Under the pieces are notes generated by a model, which searched no databases, had not been told where the DNA came from, and saw only the letters and a list, made by a program, of their open reading frames with translations. Shown piece by piece: positions 21,420 to 32,086 of a stretch of 64,000 nucleotides of DNA (positions are counted from its first letter, which is position 1; the number at the start of each line of letters is the position of its first letter). The position numbers and the translations under genes were made by a program. Origin of the DNA: Triglochin maritima (Eukaryota > Streptophyta > Magnoliopsida > Alismatales > Juncaginaceae); assembly GCA_963682175.1 (NCBI GenBank), contig OY821772.1, forward strand, positions 14,376,743 to 14,440,742. Reading direction: 5' to 3'.

Positions 21420-22671
21420 TCAAGCACCTACAAGTGTATATTTCGGTACCCAAACAACTTTGGGTCCTTGAATGTTAGATTTAGAAATCCAAACCATTTT
21501 GGTTTTAGGAGCACACACACTTGAGGAACTATGATTAATGAACATATGCTTGCCATTTAGTGTAGTGTGAGATACATGGTTTTTCAATTTGGCATTGTAT
21601 CCTAAACCATGTTTTTGCAAAGATTGCCTTTGACTACCTAATACCATGTTAAGCATCTTAGTTCCATATGTGAATTTTTCTAGATCTTTTCTTAACTTCA
21701 CATTGCAAGCTTGAAGATCTAATTGTTCACAATCTATAGGTGTTGCTTTTAATTTTTCAAGATTTGATGCATTATTTTCTAGTTTAGCAACCATCTCATT
21801 CTTCTCATTCATGCATGTTTCAATTTGGCTTTGGAGATCTTTGATTAGCTTTCTAGCATTCTTATTTTTATCACAAATAATCTCATATTGTTTAACTAAG
21901 TCATGGAATGCATTTTGAAGCTCATCATGTGTATAATTTTCATTATTTGCACTAGAGTTTGAGCTATCACTATGATAAGACTTAGTTGAGCATGAATGTG
22001 ATCTTCTAGTGTGAGAGTTAGAAGATACCTCACTTCCTTCATCTTGAATTGTCATGTAGCACATATGTGCATATTCCTTTGTTGATGAAGGTGCGGTTGA
22101 TTTGGATGATGATGAAGACGAAGAATCATCCCAAGTAGCCTTGTGAGCTTCCAACCTCTTCTCTTTTCTCTTACTCTTCTCCTTTTCTATCCTTCTGTCC
22201 CTCCTCTCATTTTCTTCTCCTTTTCTTTTCTCTCATCTCCACTCTCCTCCTTGTCCTTTTCTTTTTCTCTTTTCTCACTTCTTCTACCTCTTCTTTCATT
22301 CTATTTTTCTTTGTCCTTCTAGAGGTATTTGAAGAAGTCTTTTGCTAGGACTTCGATGTCCTCATCTTCTACACTTCTCCTTGGTTGGTCAATATTTGCA
22401 TGTAATCCCAAGGTGTGTTTGCTCTTGGAGGCTTCCTTCTCCTTCTGATGGTTAATTTGGAGCTCACAAGCCATGAGATTTCCAATGAGTTCCTCCATCT
22501 TTAATTTTGAAAGATCATGCGCCTCTTCAATTGCGACGACTTTATCTTCCCAATCGATGCTAAGTGACCGGAGGAACTTCCTTGTCATCTCTCCTTCATT
22601 GATTTTTCTTCCAAGAACCAAAAGAGAGTTAGTAATATCGGTGAAGCGAGTGTTCATTTCGCTTATGCTGT
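21420..22671 (-). pseudogene. Copia gag, C-terminal two-thirds
   Basis: The right-hand part (22,319-22,671) encodes the second half of the copia UBN2-type gag domain (EMNTRFTDITNSL and RSLSxxWExKV-type blocks). It is followed by a polypyrimidine stretch at 22,155-22,310. The second frame (21,420-22,154, 244 codons) starts with a Ser-rich acidic tract, then a long coiled coil of about 100 residues, and ends in the WVPK-type repeats that normally precede the protease. The first half of gag is separated from this by the Athila LTR at 22,672-24,043. The frame terminates just where pol should begin. Confidence 0.75.
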
Positions 22672-24043
22672 TGATTGACATCATTTCAGGCTTATATTTG
22701 TATCTTATATCCATTATCTTTCACCTAAACAATGATATGTAACGAGTTTTATCTTTAGTTTTCAGGAATAAATAGGTTTGAAGAGATGAAGCATAAAAGG
22801 ACCCAAAAGCTAGGAAAAAGGACTGAATTGTGAGATCTGGGGACTAAGATGCAAGGGAGAAGGACCTGAACGTAAGACCAAAGGACCAAAGTGCAAAACA
22901 AAATACTCCACACCATCATGGGGAGTATTTTGGCAATTCTATTCGGGTCGGAACTCTAGAAAGCAAAGTCGATGCATCAAAGATCACCAAAGACATCCAG
23001 AAAAGCCCAGAAGAAAACTTAGCGAGATCCGAACCATATAGACCGCCAATTGGCGGTCTGTTTTGGCCCAAATCTGCTAAGATTTTGGTGGGTCGCGTAT
23101 TAGTGTGTATTTAGTCCATTTTTGGTATTGTTTGTCCCACATCGGGGTATTGTCCCGGATTGCCTTTTTCTTTGGCTATAAATAGAACTCTTCACCTTCT
23201 AATGTAATCACTCCATATTTTGAGTGACTATTCTTCCTACTAGAAGTGAGGCCTTGAAGCACACACTAAAGTAGGTGGATGCTACTTGAAATGTGAGTCA
23301 TTTGTTAATAAAAGTTTCTTCATTATGTTGTTTGTTTCTTGTTGTTTGTTTTACTTTGTTTAATTTCATTTCATTAGTTTTAGTAGCTTAGTTAATATGC
23401 TTTCTTTGCTTAGTTTAATAATTAGTGTAATGTGTAGTGAGTAGTTCCATCCCCTTTGGGGGTGGAGTAGATGTTCATACATGCATTAGAGAATGGAATG
23501 AATGCTTTATTTCCAATATGTTGATAAAACATGAATGTATGCTTGCTTGTTTAGGATAGAATTTATAACTTGATGAGTTTTGCCGAAATGATTAGACACC
23601 TCTCATGCTTGTTTAGGTTCTGAAATAAACAACTTGTATATGTAAATGTTAATCAACTAGGTTGGTGAATAGATTGATAGGTTTTGCCATAACATTTAGA
23701 CACTTCCTATGCATGATAACACCACCTTCATTTGTGCTCAAGGAATGTGTTCATCACCCACCTCTTTGCATTGTGCACTCACTCCACCCCTTAGGGGTTT
23801 TCCATTTCTGAATTCCAGCACTCGTCTTTCGTTCTTAGTTTAGTTTTAGTTAATCGTTTGCTGCTTTCTTTCGCATTTCATACTTTGTAGTGTAGCGTAG
23901 CGTAGCATAATCAACTCTCTTCTCCATTTTTTCGCCACTTGATTTCGTGCAAACGAGAGGCTGCTCACCTCCCTGAGGACGATCCGTATTTGCCACAGCT
24001 TCAACGCAGCCGTGCACTTGCGGTTTAATTAAAACGTTAAACG
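22672..24043 (+). mobile_element. Athila-like LTR (family 2) inserted in the copia gag
   Basis: Starts TGATTGACATC and is about 1,372 bp long. TATAAATAG box at 23,177-23,185; perfect 20-bp palindrome AGACCGCCAATTGGCGGTCT at 23,040-23,059. It interrupts the copia gag domain between two halves that are adjacent in the family. The left target bases are GCTGT, but I do not see a clean right-hand TSD; the last bases (AAACG) depart from the usual end TTCAACA. It stands here without primer site or polypurine tract, so it is a solo LTR or conversion product. Confidence 0.8.
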
Positions 24044-24487
24044 GTTCTCACTGATTTGCATAGAAAATATTTCATATTTATGCATGAGGAGACTAATGTG
24101 GGTTTCCTTAGTTTTGCTATCCCCCTCATGATGCATTTGCAATCTATGCCAAATTTCATATGCACTAAGACAACCTCTAATCCTATTATATTCACCCTCA
24201 TTAAGGCCACAATACAAGATGTTCATGATTTTCGAATTCATTTCGATTTCTTTCATTTTGGGTCTTGTAAGTGTATCTGATTCATCTTCATTTGGGGGTG
24301 TGTATGGATTTTGAAGAAACATCCAATACTCAAGGTCATTAGAAAATAGGAAAATCTTCATCATATTCTTCCAATAATCATAATTAGACCCATTAAGCAA
24401 AGGAGGTCGAGTAGTGCATAATCCCTCTACGTGATTTGATATACTGCCATGCTAAAAATATGATTAAGTATAGAAATTAGCACACAA
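24044..24487 (-). pseudogene. Copia gag, N-terminal part
   Basis: The - strand frame encodes the start of a copia gag: an LNGSNYDYWK motif followed by the LEYW and CLSAYEIWHRLQ-type blocks, ending at the Athila LTR junction. With 22,319-22,671 it forms one gag domain. An identical-looking copy lies at 32,087-32,530. Confidence 0.8.
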
Positions 24488-24500
24488 GGCTCTGATACCA
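24488..24500 (-). other. Primer-binding site, tRNA-iMet type, copia element
   Basis: Reverse strand TGGTATCAGAGCC, the classic plant copia primer site, two bases inside the 5' LTR edge at 24,503. The duplicated copy is at 32,531-32,543. Confidence 0.9.
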
Positions 24501-24502
24501 AA

Positions 24503-24622
24503 TGTAGGATCGTACGGGTCGGCTATGCTAATCACTTTTATCCCTAATTACCCACTTGTTTAATTATCAAAGATAAGTGCAGCGGAATTTAAAACAAACA
24601 ATCGAGTAGGGAAGGAATATGC
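24503..24622 (-). repeat. Inner piece of the copia 5' LTR
   Basis: 120 bp matching 16,812-16,931. It then switches at a short AAC/ACC overlap to the Athila LTR. The outer part of the same LTR resumes at 33,842. Confidence 0.85.
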
Positions 24623-24949
24623 AAACACCACCTTCATTTGTGCTCAAAGAATGTGTTCATCACCCACCTCTTTGCATTGTGCACTCACTCCACCCCTTAG
24701 GGGTTTTCCATTTCTGAATTCCAGCACTCGTCTTTCGTTCTTAGTTTAGTTTTAGTTAATCGTTTGTTGCTTTCTTTTGCATTTCATACTTTGTAGTGTA
24801 GCGTAGCGTAGCATAATCAACTCTCTTCTCCATTTTTTTGCCACTTGATTTCGTGCAAACGAGAGGCTGCTCACCTCCCTGAGGACGACCCGTACTTGCC
24901 ACCGCTTCATCGCGGCCGTGCACTTGCGGTTTAATTAAAACGTTCAACA
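24623..24949 (+). repeat. 5'-truncated LTR of Athila-like element C
   Basis: Last 327 bp of the family-2 LTR (compare 23,722-24,043), ending AACGTTCAACA next to the primer site. The first ~1,050 bp, including promoter and TATA box, are absent. Confidence 0.85.
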
Positions 24950-24955
24950 AGTTTT

Positions 24956-24973
24956 TGGCGCCGTTGCCGGGGA
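24956..24973 (+). other. Primer-binding site, tRNA-Asp type, element C
   Basis: TGGCGCCGTTGCCGGGGA, 6 bp after the LTR end. A second copy at 32,999-33,016 belongs to the duplicated tract. Confidence 0.9.
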
Positions 24974-26140
24974 GGTGCCAGTCCAGACTCTTGTTTGGAT
25001 GATTCGAGTGGATTTAATTTGTGTTTTGTAGTTTTTCTTTGTTTCAGGAGACTTGGAGTCGCCAGGAGGAACACCTGGAGAAATTTGGAGGCATTCTGGG
25101 CACTGTAGACCGCCAATTAGCGATCTGGTGAGCTCATTTTACTCTCTTATTTCTGTGGCGTGTTTACATAATTGATGTTGTGATCTGGGACTTGATTTGG
25201 CATGTTTTGACTTATAGTTTGTTCCCAGATCAATAATCAAACCTCCTTTAAGCAACTTGGACCCTAAAACCCAAAGCAAAAGATTAGGCATTCTTTTTGT
25301 TTAGGTCATGCATCATGTATGTGACTTAGGCATATAGATTGTCTTTCATTTTAGCTTTATTTTCAGTTGCTGAGTGCTGGCGTGAGGTACGCACCTTCTA
25401 CTCTCATTCATGCATTTCGTATGAACATGCATTAGTTAGTAGGAAGTGCATTGAAACAAGTGTGAGTTGAGCGTTTGTTTGGAGAGTTGATTGCTAGATT
25501 TAGACTCCAAAACGCTACTAAGGAGGGGTTGTCCCATAAAAGATAAGGTGGGGGATTTCATCACCCTTTCCTTTGCCCCCACAAACCACACTAATCAAGA
25601 GCCTAATTTTTAAAATCAAGTAGACATTGGCCCTAAGGATTTCGGGCGCATTAGGAGAGTGATCCGGTCCCGACCGTCATGACCTGATCGGCGTTGCCCA
25701 CTTTGTCGATAGTAGGAGAGACGAGATCCCCGGATCTTGGCTCACTTGCTGGGCTTTGTGGTCCTCGTCGTAGGGAGGTGAGGCGTGTTGAGGCCGTGTG
25801 ACCTCGTAGTTAGGCGTCGTCTAGCTGTAAGGACCTATAGCGACCTTAGGATTGCTTGAGCCTTGTTTGCTTGTGTGCTTCTACCTGTACCCATCCACCG
25901 TAGCGTAAGGACTTCTTCCCTTCTCTCCTGAGTCATTCTTTCTCTCCTATGTTCCCCCTGTCTTCTCCTCTACGCACATTCTTTGTTAAAAAAAATTTGG
26001 TTTGCGTGTGTGCACCTTTGTGTATGATTTCGTGGACACGAGACGAGAGGGGTCGTTTGACGAGGAGCGTTGTCAATCCGGGTTCGGTAATCGATTTCTC
26101 GACGCCTTCCTCCTCTCGTGTCGCACACAATCCGGGTTCA

Positions 26141-27600
26141 ATGGATGCTAATTTCCGTGAGGAGGAGCAGTTGCTGGACCCACCTGTTCGACCTGTTCTT
26201 CCAGTTGTCATTCTCATACCTCTCCGTGATCGATGCTACCCGAGCCGTACAGCTCTACCCTCATGTATCGTATTGCCAGAGGCAAATGGAACCATTTTGA
26301 GGTTAAGCCTCAGTTTATTTCCATGCTCCCTCACTTCACTGGGAAAGGTGACCCCTATATCTTTCTCAGGGAATTTGAGGAGGTTTGTGCTATGTTCAAG
26401 CTGCAACAACTTAGCACAGACTCCATCCATCTTAGGCTTGTCCCCTTTGCGCTGAAGGATGATGCCAAGAAGTGGTTGTACAGCAACCAGGCGAATTCCT
26501 TTAGGACTTGGGATGAGTTTCAATCTGCATTCCTCAAGAAGTACTTCCCAAATCATCGGACTCAAAAATTGAGGAACGAAATCAATTCGTTCTATCAACT
26601 TGAGACCGAAACATTTCATGCATATCTAGAGAGGTTCAAGGAGCTACTATCCTCATGCCCTCACCATGGCATTGGGTTGTGGCGTCTTTGTCAGATTGTT
26701 TACGAGGGTCTTCACATCCCGTCCCGAATGCTCCTTGAGTCCATGTGTCAAGGAGAGTTCTTGGGAAAGGATGAAAGGGAGGCATGGGCTTTCCTAAAGA
26801 CCTTGCTGAGAAAACATTGCAATGGGAGAGTGTAAGGGAGCCACCTGCATCATCTAGTATAGGAGCGAGGATCGCGAATGGAAACTCGACTAGATCGGGT
26901 GCCGCATTTGCTATCGATGCCACTATGGCCACCTAGGCACGTATGACGGCCTTAATGCGCCGTATGGATTCGATTGAGCTCCAAAACCAACAAAGTGCAC
27001 CTCACATGTCCACATCTGGTCGAGTTCCCTGTCATTCATGTGGTAGGATAGGTCATGTAGAAAGCGAGTATGCGTCCATTCCTCCTGAGATGGAACATGT
27101 CAACGTCATCTATGACAGAGCTAGGAATGACCCATACTCATCATCTTATAATCCTTGATGGAGGAACCACCCCAATTTTTCATGGAACCAAAATAATGCC
27201 CCGGGTGGTCCTTCAACCTCCCCTCGACCACCTAATCAACCACACTAACCTCCCATGCATGCTCATTCATATCAGCAACCCCAAGTTCCAAGCACCAATC
27301 CACCAGGTTTCCCAAATTCTAACAACTTTGAAACCCGGTTTAATTCGCTTGAGAACTTGACTCGTGGACTTGAGAACTCTGTGAAAAATTTTATGTCATC
27401 CACAAGTCAAGTTCTCACTTCAAATCAGCAGACCATCAAATCTCTAGAGCTTCAGATGGGCCAATTGGCTCAGTCTGTACATGAAAGAGAGAGAGGGTAT
27501 TTTCCTAGCCAGCCTGAGGCTAACCCCGCATGTACCAGCAACAACACATGCAAAATGAGAATGTGGTACCTCGGGGGAGGCAAGTGAACCATGTGGAGGA
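26141..27600 (+). pseudogene. Athila-type gag of element C
   Basis: An Asn/Glu-rich start at about 26,141 shifts frame near 26,230 into a 200-codon run (26,233-26,835). That run carries the retrotransposon-gag domain: HFTGKGDPYIFLREFEEV, a DDAKKWLYS block, LKKYFP and SCPHHGI. A zinc knuckle follows at about 27,028-27,070, CHSCGRIGHVESEY, in which the fourth ligand is Tyr instead of Cys. Further stops occur near 26,935 and 27,157, and a separate frame runs 27,255-27,587. The domain nucleates virus-like particles and binds RNA; this copy cannot make a full protein. Confidence 0.8.
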
Positions 27601-27667
27601 ACCTGTTCACCATGTCAATTCCATTGTGACCTTAAGGAATGGAAAATAGGTTGACAATCACATTTCC

Positions 27668-29061
27668 TTGCCACCACCACCATCTATGCAGCCCCTCAGT
27701 GGGAATGGTGGTGGAGAAGAGGCTGAGGGTGAGGGTAATACACCAAGGCTTCCTTCTCAGGCACTGCAGAAAACCTACCTGCCAAAAGCTCCTTATCCAA
27801 GTAGGTTAACCAAAAAGCAGAGTGACACAATGGACAAGATATTAGAGGTGTTTAAGCAAGTTAAGGTTAACATCCCCTTGTTGGATGTCATCCAAAACAA
27901 ATACCTCAATATGCCAAAGTGTTGAAGGATCTCTGCACAACCAAGAGGAAGACCAATGTTCCTAAGAAAGCATTCTTGGCTGCAAATCTAAGCTCACTTT
28001 TGTCCAATCCCGCCTACACAAAATACAAGGACCCTGGGTGTCCTACTATTCAGTGTACGATAGGGGACACTAGCATGAGTAATGTTTTGCTTGATTTAGG
28101 ATCAGCGGTCAACCTCCTCCCATTTTCTGTCTATCAACAGTTAAATTTGGGAGAATTGAAACCAACTAAGATCACCCTCCAATTGGCGGATAGATCCATT
28201 CGTATTCCAAAGGGGATTATCGAGGACGTGCTTATCAAAGTTGGAGATTTTATATTTCCAGTCGATTTTGTCGTCCTCGATACCAATCCTGTTACGAACA
28301 CCCACTCTCAAATACCTTTGATTTTGGGTAGACCATTTCTGGCAACTTCCAACGCCTTAATTAATTGTAGAAATGGTCTCATGAAGCTCTCATTCGGCAA
28401 CATGAGTGTCGAGTTTCATGTGTTCAACTCTGGTAGGCAACAGGAGCCCATGGAGCAACCTTTAAATCTAAATCCCATCCGCCAATTGGAGAAAGCACCA
28501 CAAAATCAACGAACACCCCTAACCCCAATGCAACCCATTGAGAATGTTTGTGGGGCCAGCGAAAACTCATTGCATGTCTTTGCAATGCAACAGAGTGAGC
28601 TGGCATCAAACATAAATGTCCAAAAGGAGTGTTCGTTGCCTGATTCAGTTGAGAGTACTAGTGAGAGGGAGACACCTCATCATATGCCTATACCAGAAGG
28701 TGTCTCTACCTCATGTCCCATGGTCATTGAGCCATTTGAGCTTGATATTGACTCCAACAAGGACCCACCTATGACCGAGCTTGTGCTTAATGGTCTAAAT
28801 GATGGTGGGAGGTCCTTGTTGGATAACTTGGGGACAAGCCCCATTCTTAGTGATGCAGGTCTGCTGCATCCATCGAATGAGTCGGAGGAACTCATTCTGA
28901 TGCACCCACCTATTGGTTGGAGGGTTTTGTTCGATGAGAAACTAAACCCTAGTGAGGCAACACAACTTCATTCTTTGTTGCCCACACCCAACCAAGGTCA
29001 TGAGGGGTTCGAGCATTTCAGCTTTGACCTTTCCCCTCATGACACCTCAGAGTACTGGTGA
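27668..29061 (+). pseudogene. Gag tail and aspartic protease of element C
   Basis: A 380-codon frame (27,919-29,061), preceded by 27,668-27,925 in another frame, encodes a retropepsin. The active-site triad region reads LDLGSAVNLLP (D-L-G-S where D-T/S-G-A/S is usual), and the flap/ILG region reads IPLILGRPFL. Downstream is an acidic tail with a PIGWRV block shared with element B's gag. The protease normally cleaves gag-pol. The Leu in the active-site loop and the absence of pol suggest decay or loss of constraint. Confidence 0.75.
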
Positions 29062-30699
29062 AGTTTCCCCATCTCGGCAAGTCTCCGGTCCTCATGACTT
29101 GATGTTCTCATTTGATGTTCTCATTTGATGTTCCTTGACCAAATGATTATGAGAATATCGTTGTTGTTGTATATATCATGTAAAAAAAGAACAAAAAACG
29201 AAAAAAAAATGTAATAAAAGACTCCATGAGCGAGCATTGATAGTTGTGGGCCCCAACCCTTGTGTACTTGGGGCCCATTTCTTCACCTATTTGTCTCCCT
29301 TCTTCAGTATCTCACAGGTTTTGAGGAAATTCGGGTTTGTGTCCATCACTATAACCATGAACTTCCTGTTGTGCTTCATGTTGGTGAGATCTTCCTTTTT
29401 TCATGCATAAATCCATGTAGTATCATGCTCACATTCATTGAGGACAATGCATGAAGTATGTGTGGGGGGGTGTTTTACGTGTGTACATAATCGAGTCTTT
29501 TTCCTTTGATTTTGTTTTCTTTTGTGTGTATTGATAGGGTCATGTTAGTGTGCTGCATTTAATATCGATATATCTGTTTGCCATGATCCTTGGTTGACTT
29601 GTCTTCTTTTGCTTGCCTAGTGCTTTAAAATTTTCACATTTCTTTCAAAATCTTCATATGTTTGCAAAAGAAAATGTTTTTGTGGTGTTTTGCGTGTGTT
29701 TAGCATGTGCAAAACCGTTGAGAGGCAAAGTAAAAAGAAAGCTCCCAAAATTGTCTTGAACTTGATGCATTAGGATTTCTAGTTTACTGGCTTTAGGTCT
29801 TATCGAGTCGTTAGGATGCACCCCGGTTTTCCCTCGGGGGGCGTGTAATCATAGGGTTTCAGCACTCAAACATTTAAAGAAGTCCACCCTGAACCTAGTG
29901 AGTCAAATAATTAGTGTTTGTTAGTATAAGGAAGTTTGTCGTAGTCAAGGGCCCTTAATCTCTTTTTATGAAACTTAAGTGTAGGGGTTTTGGTTCCCAT
30001 GTAGATAAGTAAATAAGTGGTGTTCTCTCTTCTCGCACGGCTCCTATCACTCGGGAAAGTAGGTCTGAGGGGACTTTGTGCCTGGTGCTTTCGAGTCATC
30101 TGACTTGGGATGCACCGACCGAACTCCCGTTACACGGGTGGTATGGATCGCCCTATGTGGAGATTTGGGGAAGGAGTACGTGATAGTGTAAGTCCTCATA
30201 GGCAATGATGCACGAAACCTGACCCTGGGAGAATCAAACACCAACCAATAAAATGCTCCGAAGAAAGAAAAAAAAAGAAAAAAAAAGAGTCAAATAAGAA
30301 CCAAAATGGACTTTACACATTGTATCACATTCAAAAATTATGGTTGCCCATGTCTTTCACTTAAGTCCTTAACAAACTTTCACGAATAACTCATTAGGCT
30401 AGGTGTGTGGACCGATTACATATATAGAGTCGACCCGTAGTATTACCGCGTCCCATGATCGACAAAATAAGTCCAACGAGTCGTGTAGCTAGATTGATTA
30501 ATGCATCTTGTTCGGATTTTGAGGGTATATCCGCTGAAAACCCTCAGGAAACAACACTCCTCCTCCTTGGCGACAAGGAGGTTTAACGGCTTGTTGCACG
30601 TGTTAAGTGCAACCGTGATTCCTACGAAAGTGAGTTAGGATTTCGTGTTTTTCGTATGTTTTTTTCCTTTCTTTGTTTTGCTCGGGACTAGCAAAAGTT
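29062..30699 (+). other. Non-coding 3' region of element C
   Basis: No coding frame of note. The segment from about 29,440 on matches 6,737-8,000 of element B in reverse complement, including a G-rich run at 29,461-29,471. The poly-A/T tracts differ in length. No other feature seen. Confidence 0.6.
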
Positions 30700-30714
30700 A
30701 GGTGTGGGGGTATT

Positions 30715-32086
30715 TGATTGACATCATTTCATGCTTATATTTGTATCTTATATCCATTATCTTTCACCTAAACAATGCTATGTAACGAGTTTTATGTTTA
30801 GTTTTCAGGAATAAATTGGTTTGAAGAGATGAAGCATAAAAGGACCCAAAAGCTGGGAAAAGGGACTGAATTGTGAGATCTGGGGACTAAGATGCAAGGG
30901 AGAAGTACCTGAACGTAAGACCAAAGGACCAAAGTGCAAAACAAAATACTCCACACCATCATGGGGAGTATTTTGGCAATTCTATTCGGGTCGGAACTCT
31001 AGAAAGCAAAGTCGATGCTTCAAAGATCACCAAAGACATCCAGAAAAGCCCAGAAGAAAACTTAGCGAGATCCGAACCATATAGACCGCCAATTGGCGGT
31101 CTGTTTTGGCCCAAATCCGCTAAGATTTTGGTGGGTCGCGTATTAGTGTGTATTTAGTCCATTTTTGGTATTGTTTGTCCCACATCGGGGTATTGTCCCG
31201 GATTGCCTTTTTCTTTGGCTATAAATAGAACTCTTCACCTTCTAATGTAATCACTCCATATTTTGAGTGACTATTCTTCCTACTAGAAGTGAGGCCTTGA
31301 AGCACACACTAAAGTAGGTGGATGCTACTTGAAATGTGAGTCATTTGTTAATAAAAGTTTCTTCATTATGTTGTTTGTTTCTTGTTGTTTGTTTTACTTT
31401 GTTTAATTTCATTTCATTAGTTTTAGTAGCTTAGTTAATATGCTTTCTTTGCTTAGTTTAATAATTAGTGTAATGTGTAGTGAGTAGTTCCATCCCCTTT
31501 GGGGGTGGAGTAGATGTTCATACATGCATTAGAGAATGGAATGAATGCTTTATTTCCAATATGTTGATAAAACATGAATGTATGCTTGCTTGTTTAGGAT
31601 AGAATTTATAACTTGATGAGTTTTGCCGAAATGATTAGACACCTCTCATGCTTGTTTAGGTTCTGAAATAAACAACTTGTATATGTAAATGTTAATCAAC
31701 TAGGTTGGTGAATAGATTGATAGGTTTTGCCATAACATTTAGACACTTCCTATGCATGATAACACCACCTTCATTTGTGCTCAAGGAATGTGTTCATCAC
31801 CCACCTCTTTGCATTGTGCACTCACTCCACCCCTTAGGGGTTTTCCATTTCTGAATTCCAGCACTCGTCTTTCGTTCTTAGTTTAGTTTTAGTTAATCGT
31901 TTGCTGCTTTCTTTCGCATTTCATACTTTGTAGTGTAGCGTAGCGTAGCATAATCAACTCTCTTCTCCATTTTTTCGCCACTTGATTTCGTGCAAACGAG
32001 AGGCTGCTCACCTCCCTGAGGACGATCCGTATTTGCCACAGCTTCAACGCAGCCGTGCACTTGCGGTTTAATTAAAACGTTAAACG
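30715..32086 (+). repeat. 3' LTR of Athila-like element C
   Basis: Starts TGATTGACATC directly after the polypurine tract. Palindrome AGACCGCCAATTGGCGGTCT at 31,083-31,102, TATAAATAG box at 31,220-31,228. Almost identical to 22,672-24,043. Instead of a TSD it is followed by a copy of the sequence that follows that other LTR. Confidence 0.85.

Larger units (their letters stand above)
24950..30714 (+). mobile_element. Internal region of Athila-like element C (gag-protease, no pol)
   Basis: In + order it holds the tRNA-Asp primer site, a leader with the CCGCCAATTAGCG motif at 25,109-25,121, a degenerate gag (26,141-27,600), a gag tail plus aspartic protease (27,668-29,061), a 1.6-kb non-coding tail and a polypurine tract at 30,700-30,714. 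The Athila-type gag blocks and primer site place it in that lineage. Reverse transcriptase, RNase H, integrase and env-like frames are absent, so it was non-autonomous even before its stops arose. Confidence 0.85.
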
